Assembly (NCBI RefSeq): GCF_001659605.2
Contig: NC_035174.2
Span: 746,389 to 810,388 of the forward strand
Source: Manihot esculenta
Taxonomy: Eukaryota; Streptophyta; Magnoliopsida; Malpighiales; Euphorbiaceae
Reading direction: 5' to 3'
DNA length: 64,000 bases
In this document: one piece after another, positions 32,214-45,000 of the stretch
How the letters are laid out: every line of letters begins with the position of its first letter
Position numbering within the stretch: position 1 is the stretch's first letter
Translations under genes and position numbers: made by a program
Notes under the pieces: generated by a model
Databases searched by the model: none
The model's input: only the letters and a program-made list of their open reading frames with translations
Told to the model about the DNA's origin: nothing

Positions 32214-34272
32214 ATGAGATAAACAGTATATTGAGGTAAATGGCTGCACTGCTCAGTTGCACACCACAATTAGAAGCTGAGTCCTATTGGGTTGGAAAAT
32301 CTCTGACGGGTGGAGGTATCATGTCAAAACTCTTTAAAAGCCCAAAAAGAACAAATGTTGACATGTCACGCGTATGACCGAAGACAGGATGACCTTTCTA
32401 CTGTGAAATTCTGGAAGGATGGGCATTGTACTTGAGCAAGTTTTTGCTGTTCCATCATCTTTCTCACTATGGCTTTCTTATGCTATGTTGGTAAATGATG
32501 GCATGTGTGCGCCTGGGAACTTATGAACTGATGAGCTCTTTAACTGTCCAGTTGAGAAGAATGGGTTTTGTATCACATGGTGGAGCAAGTTTCACTGTAA
32601 CCGCACCTTTGTCTATATGTTGCCAAATGATGAATACTACAATTGCCTTAAATTGGTCGGATTGAATCTGGGTTACTGTTGATGTGATTACTTACATCAC
32701 TACCTTTACAACAAATGATATTGGGTTTTGTCCCCAAATTATTCTTATTTTTCTTCCGTTATCATATAATTGGGGTTTTGCTTAGAGGCATATATGTTCA
32801 TATGTCAAATATGTTATTTTTATTTTGTTGAATCCTTTCAATCAATGTTAGGTGAAATGTCTAGTTCCATATTCATTGAAATTAAATCAGCTATAAAAAT
32901 TAGAAGAAATAATTATAGAAAAAGCATATATACATGTATATAAAAGTTTATATACATATTAATCAATCTCTCCTTGCCCTTTTGCCTTCTCCGTCTCTCG
33001 TCACAAACATAGCCTCAGAAAGGGGAAGGGGAAAGCTGGAGAGATATATTAGTGGAGGGAAGGCGGGAGAGACACAAGAATAAATAATAAATATAGAGAT
33101 AACAGGAATAAATTTCAATTTTTAATCTCTTTGACTAATTTTTCAATTTAAATTAATAATAAATATTTTAAAATACAAATAAAAAGATTAAATAATTAAC
33201 GCAATACTAAAATATGATGAATTAAACTATTGTTAAATCAAATTTTTTAATATAAATTCATGCACTTAGTATATTCCTTTAGTTAAATTACATAATTTCA
33301 ATATAAATATTTAATTTAAAATTCTTTTTTCACTCCAATTGCATATTACACGGCTCAAAAGTTAAAATTACAAAAATATATGTAATAACAAAAAATTTTA
33401 AAGAGCTTTATTATAGAATCAAAATTAATACGTATTAAATAAGCCGACACAAACTTAATTTAATTGGCCTATCTTTTGAACTCTAGCATTCAATTATCTA
33501 ACTAACTACATTAAGATTTCACTATTATTGTTGCCCAAACCAATCATTTATATATCACTTTAAAATAGAAAAAATTATAAGCAATCAATGTTCATATTCA
33601 ATCTTAATTTATACGTAAATTATCAGTCTATTAAAACTATATCTGGATCATAAAAATTTTAAAATCTCTAAACTTTTGATCTAAATTAATCAGACTAAAA
33701 AAAAAATCTAAGTAATAAAATTCTATAATTTTTCAATCTCATATAGCAATTAAAAAAGGACATATCTTTTTGATATGCCACCATCACCCATTCCCTATGA
33801 GCAACATGTTCCAAGGTCACAAAAAAATAAATAAAATAGGAAGGCAAGCACTTTCACAGATCACAACAACATAGGCCCTTGCCGTAAGAAGAGGCACTTG
33901 TATGAAGAGGGAGTTCCAAAGGCAGACAATGACAACATGTAAAGTAGAAAAGAAAATCAAGAAAGGGAGAGCCGTCTTTACCCTCTTAGCACGAAAAACC
34001 GCTAAAAGGAGGAGCTCAACGTGACCGAGAGACGCAGTAAATAGAAGACCAAACGGTTAATAAAAAAATTATTTAAAAAAGAGAGACGAGGGATTCTAGC
34101 AATAAGTTTGACCATTAAATTTATTTTAAATGTAATCAATAAAAAGTTAAAAATATAATACAAGTGAGAATAAATAACGAGGAAGAAATAATGAATACAA
34201 TTCGGACCTCATATTCGTTCTCCTTGAACATAAAATGCTTGGGCCTCAACAGTCAACAGTGTCCTTACTCAT
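32214..34272. other. Intergenic: TPR 3' UTR, then AT-rich spacer and cyclin T promoter
   Basis: About 32214-32700 is balanced in composition and likely 3' UTR. 32700-33770 is AT-rich with no feature. 33770-34270 is purine-rich and belongs to the upstream flank of the cyclin T gene. No coding sequence is recognised. Confidence 0.6.
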
Positions 34273-34294
34273 TCTATAAAATATAAACCCTAAC
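34273..34294 (+). promoter_or_regulatory. TATA box followed at once by telo-box, cyclin T promoter
   Basis: TCTATAAAATA (34273-34283) is followed by AAACCCTAAC (34285-34294). The second is a telo-box, common near transcription starts of plant growth and cell-cycle genes. Pyrimidine-rich 5' UTR sequence follows (CTTTTCTTCCCCTTTCC), then a probable 5' UTR splice donor GAG/GTACCG at about 34349. Confidence 0.55.
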
Positions 34295-34299
34295 GCAAG

Positions 34300-35574
34300 A
34301 AAATCCTTTTCTTCCCCTTTCCACATTCTTCACCTGTTCGAGCTTAGAGGTACCGTATCTTCATCTTCTCTCTCGATATGCTTATTTACTAACATGTGGT
34401 TTTTGCTACCTATGTTTATGCTTTGCAGTTTTTGTTTGCAGTTCGTAGTCGAATTCTTCCTTATTCTCTTCTTTTGGGCTCTATCTAAGGTAATTTCCCT
34501 TGCTTCCTCGTTGTAATTACTAGACTATTTTAGGTTTGTCCGTCGTAGGAGAAAGTGATTCCTAGTGGTGAAATTACAGGAACAAATTATATGGTGAATT
34601 TCTTATGCTTCATGTCACTATTTTGGGCTTTGAAGATCCCCCTCTCTCCGATTTAAGGGTTTGATTGCTGAATAGTCGAATAACTCTTTTGTTTGCTTTG
34701 ATTTGTTTTATTGGAGTTGTTCATTTATTTTTTCGGGCCACAATATTGGGATACAAAGATTCGGGCCAGGGGGGGATTTCTTGTTGTTGAAATAGGGTAA
34801 TGTATTTGAGAAAGGTTTGCGAATTGATAATATCTTCCCAAAACAAGCATAGTACAGCTACAATCTTCTATCATCTGTCTGCAAACTGCAGCTTCTCTAT
34901 CTGGGATCATGAAATATCAAGGCAGACTAAAATGCTGAATCTCTTTTATTAATTAAAACTGGGTGAAGCTTGGAAAGGTTATTTAATTATTTTCTTGTAT
35001 GCAACATAGGTTTAGAAACTTACTGTGTGTTTGGCTGAAGTGGAGGGAGGTTTTCTAAAGTAATGTAAGGTGAGGTGATGGAAGGTATTAAAATCTCTAG
35101 TGAGTTCAGAAAGTAAGGATTCTTGGAGGTAAACAAACTCAATATATTACCTTCAAAACTTCCTCTCGGACAGTTAAAGTTTCTGTTGGGGCATTTGTGG
35201 ACTAGTATGGTTTTATTGGCTGAGCAGTAATTTGCCTGCATTGTTCGTAGCACTGCTCTACATTATATCTTCATTTTTTTTTCCATGTCTAAACCTTGCA
35301 ATTACTTAACTCATCTTGAAACTGGAGCTTCATGTTTCAGTTATATTGACAATTTAACGTGTTGCTAGATTCTGTCACTACATTGACTTGTTTCATTCTT
35401 TTCCCCCCCAAATGTCATGCATTAGGCTTTGGGTCTTTCTTATGTTGACCCATTTTTTGCAATCCTTGTGCAGGGAGCTTGTATATGATATGATGATTTA
35501 GTCCACACAGTTGTCACATATACAGATTATTTTATATATATATAAAATTTTGGACAGATTAGTTGCAAGGACAC
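34300..35574 (+). other. Cyclin T 5' UTR and leader intron
   Basis: A 5' UTR exon of about 45 nt is followed by a donor (TTAGAG/GTACCG) near 34349. A plausible acceptor lies just before the start codon (TTTTGGACAG at about 35558, then ATTAGTTGCAAGGACACATG). Alternative internal acceptors exist (TTTGCAG at about 34432). Leader introns are common in plant cyclin T genes; exact borders need cDNA. Confidence 0.5.
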
Positions 35575-38500
35575 ATGGCTAGTACACTGCCTGGTGATTC
35601 TTCTCATCATGGAACAAACTTGCAGAATCATTCTCAGGAAGTACTGGAGGATGGTGGTCGTTGGTACTTTTCTAGGAAAGAAATTGAAGAAAACTCTCCA
35701 TCCAGACGTGATGGCATTGACTTGAAGAAGGAGAATTACTTGCGTAAATCATACTGCACATTTCTACAAGATTTGGGCATGAGACTGAAAGTGTGAGTTT
35801 TTGAATATTAAGTTGTGCCTCATTATCTTTTTTAAATTTTAAAAAATGTTTTGATTTTTGTATTGTATTATTTTGTTTTTTCACATTTCCATTAATAAGA
35901 ATTAGCTTAAAGTCTTAAAGATCAATTTGTTTTTTATGTTCCAACTATTTGTACTCTTTTTAATTGTCAATTAACCTGGTTTCAGATTTATGCCCATGTT
36001 ATGCATTTGCTTTGATCTCTTTCAAACTTTTTTCCTAATCATATAACTTTTGGAGAAAATAATTTGCAAAAAAGGTAAAATATTCTCTGGCTACAAACTG
36101 TTTATTATTGGTACTCTGTTTTTATTCTATCAGCTTATGACCATCAGTGAGAGACTATAAGGGTAACTGCATTTATTTAGATTGTTGTTATAAGAGTTCT
36201 GGACACCCTTGAAGTTTGTGGAATGTTCTTCTAAATTGTTTTTCAGGAACTTTTGTCTCCAACCACACATTTAATAGAATGAAGCATCAAATTGATCGTA
36301 CTGTTGCATATGACATACACTTGTGTTTCTGTTCATCTGATAGGAAGATCAAGCACCAAAAAATAAAAAACAAAAAGAAACAAAATGTCTGCCCTTTTAA
36401 TTTGCATATGTGCTGCTAATGTTAGCATCATTTTTTCTTTCATGGCCTTTAGAAATTGGTGAAATTATAACAACTTCAATTTAGTTAACTTTAGAGAATA
36501 ACCGAGTGTCAAGGTTACTCTTCATGGTTCATGAACTTCAAGATAGGGGAAAAAAAAGAAGGATTTTTTTGGGTCCTCAATCTCCCAATGCTCCATGCAA
36601 ATGGTTAATAATTATATATGTATAAAATCTGCTTGCAGTGCTTCCTTATATTCCACACTGGGGAATAGGTCAGGAAAGACAGCTCTAAGTAACCTTGATG
36701 TCGATGGTGACCTGAAATGTGAAGTATCAACTTATAACTAATAGATTATGGAAGCCATTCCAAATGCGTTTCCCTACTTCCTCCCATGAATGCCGCCTAA
36801 CAATTGCTGAAGCTTAATAGTAATTATTCTCTTTATGTTTCATCCCTAGCACCTGCCTCCTGAAGAGAATCAACTTCTAACCATTTTCCAAGCATTGCTT
36901 TCTAAGAAGTAACAACTTTTTAACTCCCAACCTCTTTCCAGCCCATTGCATTTATACTTAACATCTAAGCCAACTTAGATTTGTTCCTTTGCCTTTTCAC
37001 TCCTTGCCATATCTTGCTTTCAGTTTGAGATATTTTTGCCCCTAAAGCAGAGTTGCATTGATGTGCAATATCATTGCTGCTAGGTGGCTTTTGCTACCTG
37101 CTAAATTTAATTCCTTGATGGAATATCGCTACAGAGTGTGTTTTCTCCATTTTACAAGTAGCTTTCTGTCAAATGTGTTTAATGAATATATATTAACTGT
37201 CTTGGCATGATGAGCCTTGAATTTCTTAAAGTGCAGGCCCCAGCTAACAATTGCTACAGCAATAATTTTCTGTCACCGATTCTTTCTTCGTCAATCCCAT
37301 GCAAAGAATGATAGGAGGGTGAGTTATTATTAGTTTTATAAATGTCAAATGTTTTCCTTGTAAGAAATGATTATTTAATTGATAACTGAGATGAAGGTTA
37401 CCAGGGATAATAGTTAGTGCAGTTTCTTTCCATTTTCCATGTCTTTCTTCAGTCTTCCGTTTGCACACCCTCCTTGCACTTGGATTGCAACACTCATTTG
37501 CATGTATTCATAAAAGAAGAGATACAAAAAGAAAAAAACTGACATTTGGATTTAGGAAAGTGACCAGCGAAGTGTCTAATTTCATTCTTAATGTCTGTTG
37601 TACAGACTATTGCCACAGTGTGTATGTTTCTTGCGGGGAAGGTCGAGGAGACTCCCCGTCCACTGAAAGATGTTATCCTTGTTTCTTATGAAATCATTCA
37701 TAAAAAGGATCCTGAAGCTGTTCAGAGAATCAAACAAAAGGTAATTTATCCCTATGGTGCTATTGATCTAGGAACTTTTTCTTCTCTCAACATTTTTACG
37801 TTGCCTTTATATTCATATATTTTTTCTCATGCCCCCCTCACCCCTTTTCTTCCCTTATGGTCAAGTTTTTGACCCCCAATCCAACCCCAACCTTGGTCAT
37901 TTGCCTAAAAGTCCAAGAGTATTTCTTGTGAAACTTGCTGAAATGCCAGAGTTCAAAGCATGGTAGCCTATTCTCTTAGATTACACCAATCATCAATATG
38001 CTTTCTGTATTGTGTATTTATAACTTGTATGTTGTTCTATTGCGTAGTATGTCTCTTATGTGTTAGCAAGATTCTTACTGAGTTGTGCTGGGACGTGTAG
38101 CCTCCTTTCATTCCCTATTTATTTTGCCCACTTAAGCTTTACTGTTCTTTTAAGTGTTGAATCTGTTGTTATTTGTCTATCCGCATCTGGCATGCAGGAG
38201 GTATATGAACAGCAGAAAGAATTGATTTTACTTGGAGAGAGAGTTGTACTTGCAACTCTTGGTTTTGATCTAAACGTGCAGCACCCATATAAACCTCTTG
38301 TTGATGCAATAAAGAAATTTAAGGTTGCTCAAAATGCCCTTGCTCAGGTGGCATGGAATTTTGTGAACGATGGGTATGATGAATTGCTTATTTCAGTTTA
38401 TATACACTTTTTTATTCTCTCTTCTTGATCGGGGGGATGCGGCATGCAGACTGCGCACATCTCTTTGCTTGCAATTTAAGCCCCACCACATTGCAGCAGG

Positions 38501-39947
38501 TGCCATTTTTCTTGCTGCAAAGTTCCTCAAAGTAAAGCTTCCATCAGATGGCGAGAAAGTTTGGTGGCAAGAATTTGATGTTACCCCACGCCAATTGGAA
38601 GGTTTCTCACTTTCTTTAAAACCTATAACTGATGAATATGATAACAAGACATTGTTCCTGGTAACAGTTATGTGTTTATGTGCTTGTTTTGTTTTTTCAA
38701 AGCTTGCATTCTTCCTTCATCCCCTTCTTTCTCTCTCATAATTCATTACCCCAGGGGGGAAGTCAAGGGAGCTGGTGTTCTGGGAGGAGGGTGTTTTTGA
38801 GTCAGAAGTTAACTAAACGATAAAAATGAATAACTATAAGAGTCTAGCAAAATATGGTGCTTTTTAAATATAGTGGTTTCAGCTTTAACTGTGAACTTGT
38901 TTTTTTCCAGAGGTGAGCAATCAGATGCTTGAACTCTATGAACAGAATCGACCTTCAACTAACAATGAAGCTGAAGGAAGCACTGTAGGTGGGGTTACAC
39001 ACCAGACCACATCAAAAGCTTCATCTGGCAAGGAAGAACATGCAACAGCTAATAGTCATTCTCAGGCCGGAGTTACAACTTCAAGACCTGGGACCTCAAA
39101 CTCATTGTCGCTTGCAGATAATTGTGGTGGGGCTCCAAGAACCACTCATACTCAAAGTAAAGAGAATGCAAGTGGAGAGGTGAAGAGTGCCTCTGCTCAT
39201 AATGCTGATGGTGAGTCTTCAGATTATGTAGACCAAGGAGTAGACAGAGTGGTTCACCATGGGAATATGGGGGAAGCTCAAAACCCATTGAGACATGCAT
39301 CACATGGAAAAGAAGATCAAGAAAGCAATGCCGCAAGAAGTGAAATAAGTGAAGCAGGGGAATTAAAAGACAAACATTTTGGTCGAAATTTGGAAAACAG
39401 AGAAGGTACAGTTGGGCAGTCACCCCAAGATGCTATTAAAAAGATTGACAGAGACAAAGTAAAGGCAGCGCTGGAGAAACGGAAGAAGTCAAGGGGTGAT
39501 GTCACTAGGAAAACTGACTTCTTGGATGAGGATGATCTCATTGAGAGGGAACTGGAAGCTGGAATTGAACTAGCTGCAGAGAGTGAGAAGAGTCGACGGG
39601 AGAGGAGGCAAAGTTATTCTAAGCCCTTAGACAGGCAAGAGCATGAAAACCCACATCATGAAAAAACTCAAGAGGATGCAGGGGATGGAGAACGTCAAGG
39701 AATAAAGGGGCATTTGTCACACAAATCAGATTTGAACAATATGGAAGAAGGGGAAGTTCCTGACGAGGTCTTTCACTCCCCCAAATCAAGCAACCGCAAG
39801 CGGAAGTCATGGAGCCCATCAGACAAAATGCCTGAGGGCAAGCATCGGAATGATTATGTGCCTAGCTCACACCATTATAATAATCACGACTACTTGGATG
39901 ACCGAAACAGGATGAGCAGGCTTGGTTACGTGGAGAGGGATCACTAA
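35575..39947 (+). CDS. CYCT1: Cyclin T (P-TEFb regulatory subunit; CYCT1 type), 6 coding exons, 599 aa
   Basis: Coding exons 35575-35792, 37237-37318, 37606-37740, 38198-38373, 38450-38601 and 38911-39947 join in frame (1800 nt) with GT-AG borders. The start [13 protein letters not shown] is the usual plant cyclin T N-terminus. The first cyclin fold (about residues 28-145) has [40 protein letters not shown] and [20 protein letters not shown]. The second fold (about 146-255) has [20 protein letters not shown] and [20 protein letters not shown]. Residues 255-599 are a hydrophilic tail rich in Lys, Glu, Ser and His ([10 protein letters not shown]). Cyclin T binds CDKC-type kinases to phosphorylate the RNA polymerase II C-terminal domain in the nucleus. 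It has at least one 5' UTR intron (about 34349 to 35560). No defect is seen. Confidence 0.94.
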
Positions 39948-42009
39948 AGGTATGGACCAGAAATCACGTCTGAGGGATGTCTTTGTTCTCTGAAACACAT
40001 ATTTAGTAGAGTTGCTCTTGGGATGATTATAATTGTTTTCGAGATCACAGTTGCTGTCAGATGTCATCAAGCCTTTGGTGGAAGGATAACAATATTGGGT
40101 ATAAACAATGGAGGTCTTTTTCTCTTTTAAATTGATTATTTGGACCCAACTTTCATATAATTTGTAAGAAATGAGTTTATCCAAGACATGAGGCGACTCA
40201 CATAGCCGTGCCACTTTGCCCACCAGTCTCGTCTCTTTGAATGCTTGGAACCATTAATCCATGTATAATAATGATGATAATTTTGTAGAGGAATTATGAT
40301 TACACGTCAAAGGATCTTTTGGTGCTGGAATTTTTAGTCATTTTTAATTATGGGTGCTCTTCATGCTTCCGTTTATTTCATTCTTTCATTATTACTATTT
40401 AGCTTTATTTTCTGACATTTGAGTTATTTAGAAAAATTATCATTAAAAGATAAATATTTTTTGAAAAGCCATTTTTATACTTTTAAATTATAATTAAATG
40501 ATAAAAATAAATTATTTTATTAATTTTTTTATAAATATTTTCTTAAGACAATATTTTCATGTTACCCATAATTATTTATAACCTGTGATAAAGTGCTAGA
40601 AATGTATTAATAACGACTCTGCAAGACCGCAGGAGGTACTTAGCCTGTAGAAGATCAACTATTTTCTTTTTTAGGGAAACGGTAAATGCTCAATTTTTTT
40701 TATTACATTTTTCTTTTTTTTTTTTTAAAAAAAAATTCTTTGTTTAGAGTAATTCAGAATTTTTAGTTAAAAATGGAAGTTAGAAAAATTGAACTTTAAT
40801 TGTTAAAATAAAGAAATAAAAAAATTTTAACTTAAAAGCAAGAAATTGAGTTTTTTAACAATAAAAGAAATAAAAAACTTTAATTAAAAAAAAGAAAGTA
40901 AGTTTTTATTTTAATTTAATTTAATAAATTTTTTCCTCTAAATTGAGGCTTAATTTAAACGTCTAGACTAATTCAAACCATAAATTAAAAATAAAGATTA
41001 AATATTCGAATAAATATACCATAAAATTGAACAATTACCTTTTTTTTTGAAAAAGATATGAGAACAATTGATAAATTTATATAATATAATGAGAGTACCG
41101 GTACGATGAGGTGTTGCTTTCTATCATAATACTATATATAAATAAAAATATTTAATAAATTAATAATTAATTTCATTTAATTGAAATATTTTAATTTTAT
41201 TAATAGAAAATATCACATTATTTATAACACGCGCTACTTCGGAACATTAAATAATTAATAATTGCTCAACAAATCAAAGGGTTTTTTTTTTTATTTAGCG
41301 AAAATCAAAGGGTGACTAGATGAAGATAGCATTGAATATTCATCGTCCCGTCTCCGTCTGTTTTTTCCTTGTTTGTTTTGCTTTGCCTCTTGCGCTTCTG
41401 TAGGATGGTTATGGCTTCGGCTATTGTTTTGGGATGAGCTTTTCCGTTTAGTCAAGAACAGGGATGGCCGGAGTCGTCTGATTCAAAATGCGGCGCTATC
41501 GTTTTCTTTTTCCGGGTTTGGTTGCGGGTCACATGGATCTGTTTAGGGTTTGTTTGTTATAGGGTTCCAATATGGGCTTCATTTGGGTTTTCTTCTGTTT
41601 GTTATGGGCCTTAGCTGTTCTTATGTTTACTGTATGGACTTTCTTGTACTTTAGGCCTTGGGCGTTTTATGCAATGCAATGTATCTTTTGAGAAAAAAAG
41701 CAAAAGATCGCAGACCGAAACGCGCCCATTTGGAGGGAAACCATCCCAATTTCAAACTCAGATAAGGACCCGCAAAATTTATTAATTTATTTTTCAAATT
41801 AAACAAAAATGGAAACAGAGTGCCGAAGGCGCATTTTCCTTTTTGTCTACAGATTCAATTCACTAATTTTTCCTTCTCTCCGAAATGATTTTGCTTTGTC
41901 CCTATCGTTTCTGATCTCTGCACAATCAGTTTCTTACCCAGCACAGTAGATAGGGAAATATAAATAATTAGTAAGGAGGAGGAGGAGGTGGTTGAACCAC
42001 CGATTAGGC
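39948..42009. other. Intergenic: cyclin T 3' UTR, AT-rich spacer, LINE-like relic, 5' UTR of next gene
   Basis: 39948-40300 is likely 3' UTR. 40430-41280 is very AT-rich. An 11-bp duplication (AAATCAAAGGG, 41271-41281 and 41302-41312) surrounds a 20-bp T-rich insert. 41330-41690 is GT-rich and ends TGTATCTTTTGAG followed by an A run. It looks like the 3' end of a 5'-truncated LINE, but no duplication could be paired. From about 41830 comes the probable 5' UTR with a (GGA)n stretch. Confidence 0.5.
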
Positions 42010-45000
42010 ATGTCGCAGCATGGAAGCACTCACAGTGGCGGCGGGCCGGACTTCCACTTGCCGGATGATATATTGGCTGTGATACCCACGGACCCTTACG
42101 ACCAGCTAGATCTGGCCCGTAAGCTCACCTCAATGGCCATTGCCTCGCGCGTGCTAAATCTGGAGGCCGAGACGGATCGCATGAGGCAGAAAATTTACGA
42201 GCAGGATCGAATTATATACGACCTTGAAGAAAAGGCGTCTAACATGCAACGCGCATTTCTGGAAGCGGAGTCCAGGTTGAAGATTAGCTTTGATGAAAAT
42301 GTAAGTTATGAAAATTTAAAATTCAATCAAACAGAAGCTTCTCTTTAACATATTTATGCCATTTAGTTTAGAGTGATGGTTGGTGGTTGAGAATTGGGGA
42401 TCATAGAAGGAAAAATGTGTGCCATTATTTTAGGGTTTTGAAAATTATTGAGAATGTGACTGAACTTAGTGCAAAGTGACACTAACAAGATGAACGAAAT
42501 TTGATAATATGAAAAGCTAAACTTTTTCAAAATAATTTGAATTTTGTTGATTGTGATTGTGTTGATTTAATATAAAGTACAAATTAATCATAGTTAAAAA
42601 ACTAAATTAAAATTGAAAAACTTAATAGTAAAATATGATATAATTCCTAAAATTTTGTGTCTGCAAAAATACTTTAAAATAAACATTTTTATTTCAACAA
42701 TGTTATTCTTTGTCAATTTCATTATTCAGTCCTCATCTTCACTTTTATATACATATCATATATTAATGAAAATGTGAAAATAAAGCATGTGATATTTTAT
42801 TTTATTCATATGAAGTAAAGTTTTTCATATATGAATGATATGCACGTAATTTGTAATGGTGTTGAGTATAAACTTTTCTATTTTCTTTTTATTTTGAAGA
42901 TAAAACTTGCAAAGGAACGGGATTCATTGGCAATAAGTGTGAAGAAACTCAGCCGTGATTTGGCAAAGGTGAGATTTCACTATTCATGCATGAAATGATT
43001 TGCTTAGCGAATAATTTCATAAGTGCAATGGCCCAATCATTTGTATTGTGATTCTGGTAGATAGATCCTTCAGCTTTCTTCTTCTCGTTTTCCTTTCTTC
43101 TGCTTTTTCTACTCCTCCTCCATCACTCCTTCTGTGTGTGTGTGCATGAAGCGCTTGTTCTTAGACATTGAACCTAGGACCTCTTGGTTTCGGTTCCCTG
43201 TTCCTGATAGTGCGCAGTTAAAATAGTAAATAAGCTTATAGTTCCACTACAACTTTTTGGAAGGAGTTCTAATTTATTTTAATTTTGACAGTTGGAGACC
43301 TTTAAGAAGCAATTGGTGCAGTCACTAAATGATGATAGTTCATCAGTAAGATTTGATATCTATCAATTTTTGTTCATAGTTCTATTATAGTCCTAGAATA
43401 TACCTGCTGTCATGTGACAGTTTTCCTGTGATTAATGACTACTGTTGGCACTTATAGAGACACTTATTAGCTGCTGTTTCATCTTTAACAGCAGGCTGAA
43501 ACTGTTGATATTGGGACTTGTGATCAGACAGTTCCTAAAGCCTATCCTGACAAAGGTACCTGATGATGCTTTTGATTCTAGATGATTATGCTATAAATAG
43601 GGGCCATTACTTGGTACTTTGAATGTTTTGTCCTCTTGTAATCACAAGAGTACAAGGTGCAATTTATAGCTGTAACAATGAAGAGCAACTCATCAGGATG
43701 TCTTCAAATGATGATTGATATTGTTTTCTCTTCATTCAAAAAATTTAGTTGCTTTCCTTTCCTGCTACCTGAGTGTCGTGCTTTTATCCTTTTGAATCCT
43801 TGCTTCATAGATGAAGGGACAAATGGCTTTGCAGCCCAAAATTCTTTCAGTGGCTCTGCAGATACAGGAAACACAAGTGTTGATGGTATTGAACTAGCCT
43901 ATTCTTTTTATATACCCATAATGATTTCCAGCCTTGTTGGAAGAGATTCCAAGTATGATATTTACATTTATTCAGTTATTGGAAGTATAATGATTTATTT
44001 TGTTTAGAAAATAATTCTATATATTCTTCCTTCATTTTGTGCTTCATCATCAATGTCATTTTCACACGTCTGAAACCTGTATATACTTTCTGTAGATAAT
44101 TGGACTAAATTTGTCGGCCTACAATGGATTTTTTTGTTCCAAATTTAATTATTTTAGGTGGGGCATTTAGCAGAAATTTAGATGGCCTGCTAGGTCTGTC
44201 TGCATAGCTTATGCCTTATGGCGATGGGCAGAAAACCTGTGAAAATCACCCTACTTGAACCTGTTTAGCATATTTGATGTCCGAACCCAATTAAAAGTTA
44301 TCTTAGATTAGGTAAACCTGTCCAAAGTCTGGTTGTTATTATTGTCCTAAAAGTACCTAAAGTCCTGAATCCATTTAATTTTATGAACTTTAATTAATAA
44401 TGTGCATAAAATATATTTTTTGAAGAGTTTATGTTAAAATTTTAGTAATTGCATAAAATATTTAAATTCTATGTATTTAATATATATATAACAATAACAA
44501 TAATAATGATATTATTATGATTATTATTATTGTTTATAACAAAATATTGATTAATTAATTACATATATGGTTTAGATAACGGATGTGTAGCTGATAGCGG
44601 TTGTCGAAGCCGTCAAAAATAAACTTATTATTAACCAACAAAATAATTTGTAGACAGTGGCAATAGGATCGAACCACATGGATTTGACACTACGGATCTT
44701 CCTAATAATAACTTGGACAAATAAATAACAAAAATAAAAAGAGGGGGGTTTGTTTGAGATGATAGTAGACTAGAATTAAAACTGAGTAAAAGAAAGCAAT
44801 AATTAAAAAGATGAGTAAATCAATGGGAGAAAGACTCTAGTTGAAGTATGGATCTATTTCAGTTTGTTTAGAATTGATCATTGATTTTTTTGATACTCCT
44901 ATTTATTTCAATAAATTAGTTTAGGTTGTGGAAGACGCTTCTCACAACTAAATTCCTCCTTAGTTTTAGTTTGACTAGGAAACGTTCGCTAATCAAACAC

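Noticed and set aside
37244..37468. Minus-strand and alternate-frame ORFs within the cyclin T gene
   Set aside because: They overlap confirmed cyclin exons and introns and show no family features.
38393..38647. Minus-strand frame opposite cyclin T exon 5
   Set aside because: Shadow of a conserved exon on the plus strand.
43657..44007. Longer plus-strand frame spanning exon 5 of the coiled-coil gene
   Set aside because: Only 43811-43885 is conserved; the rest reads through flanking introns.
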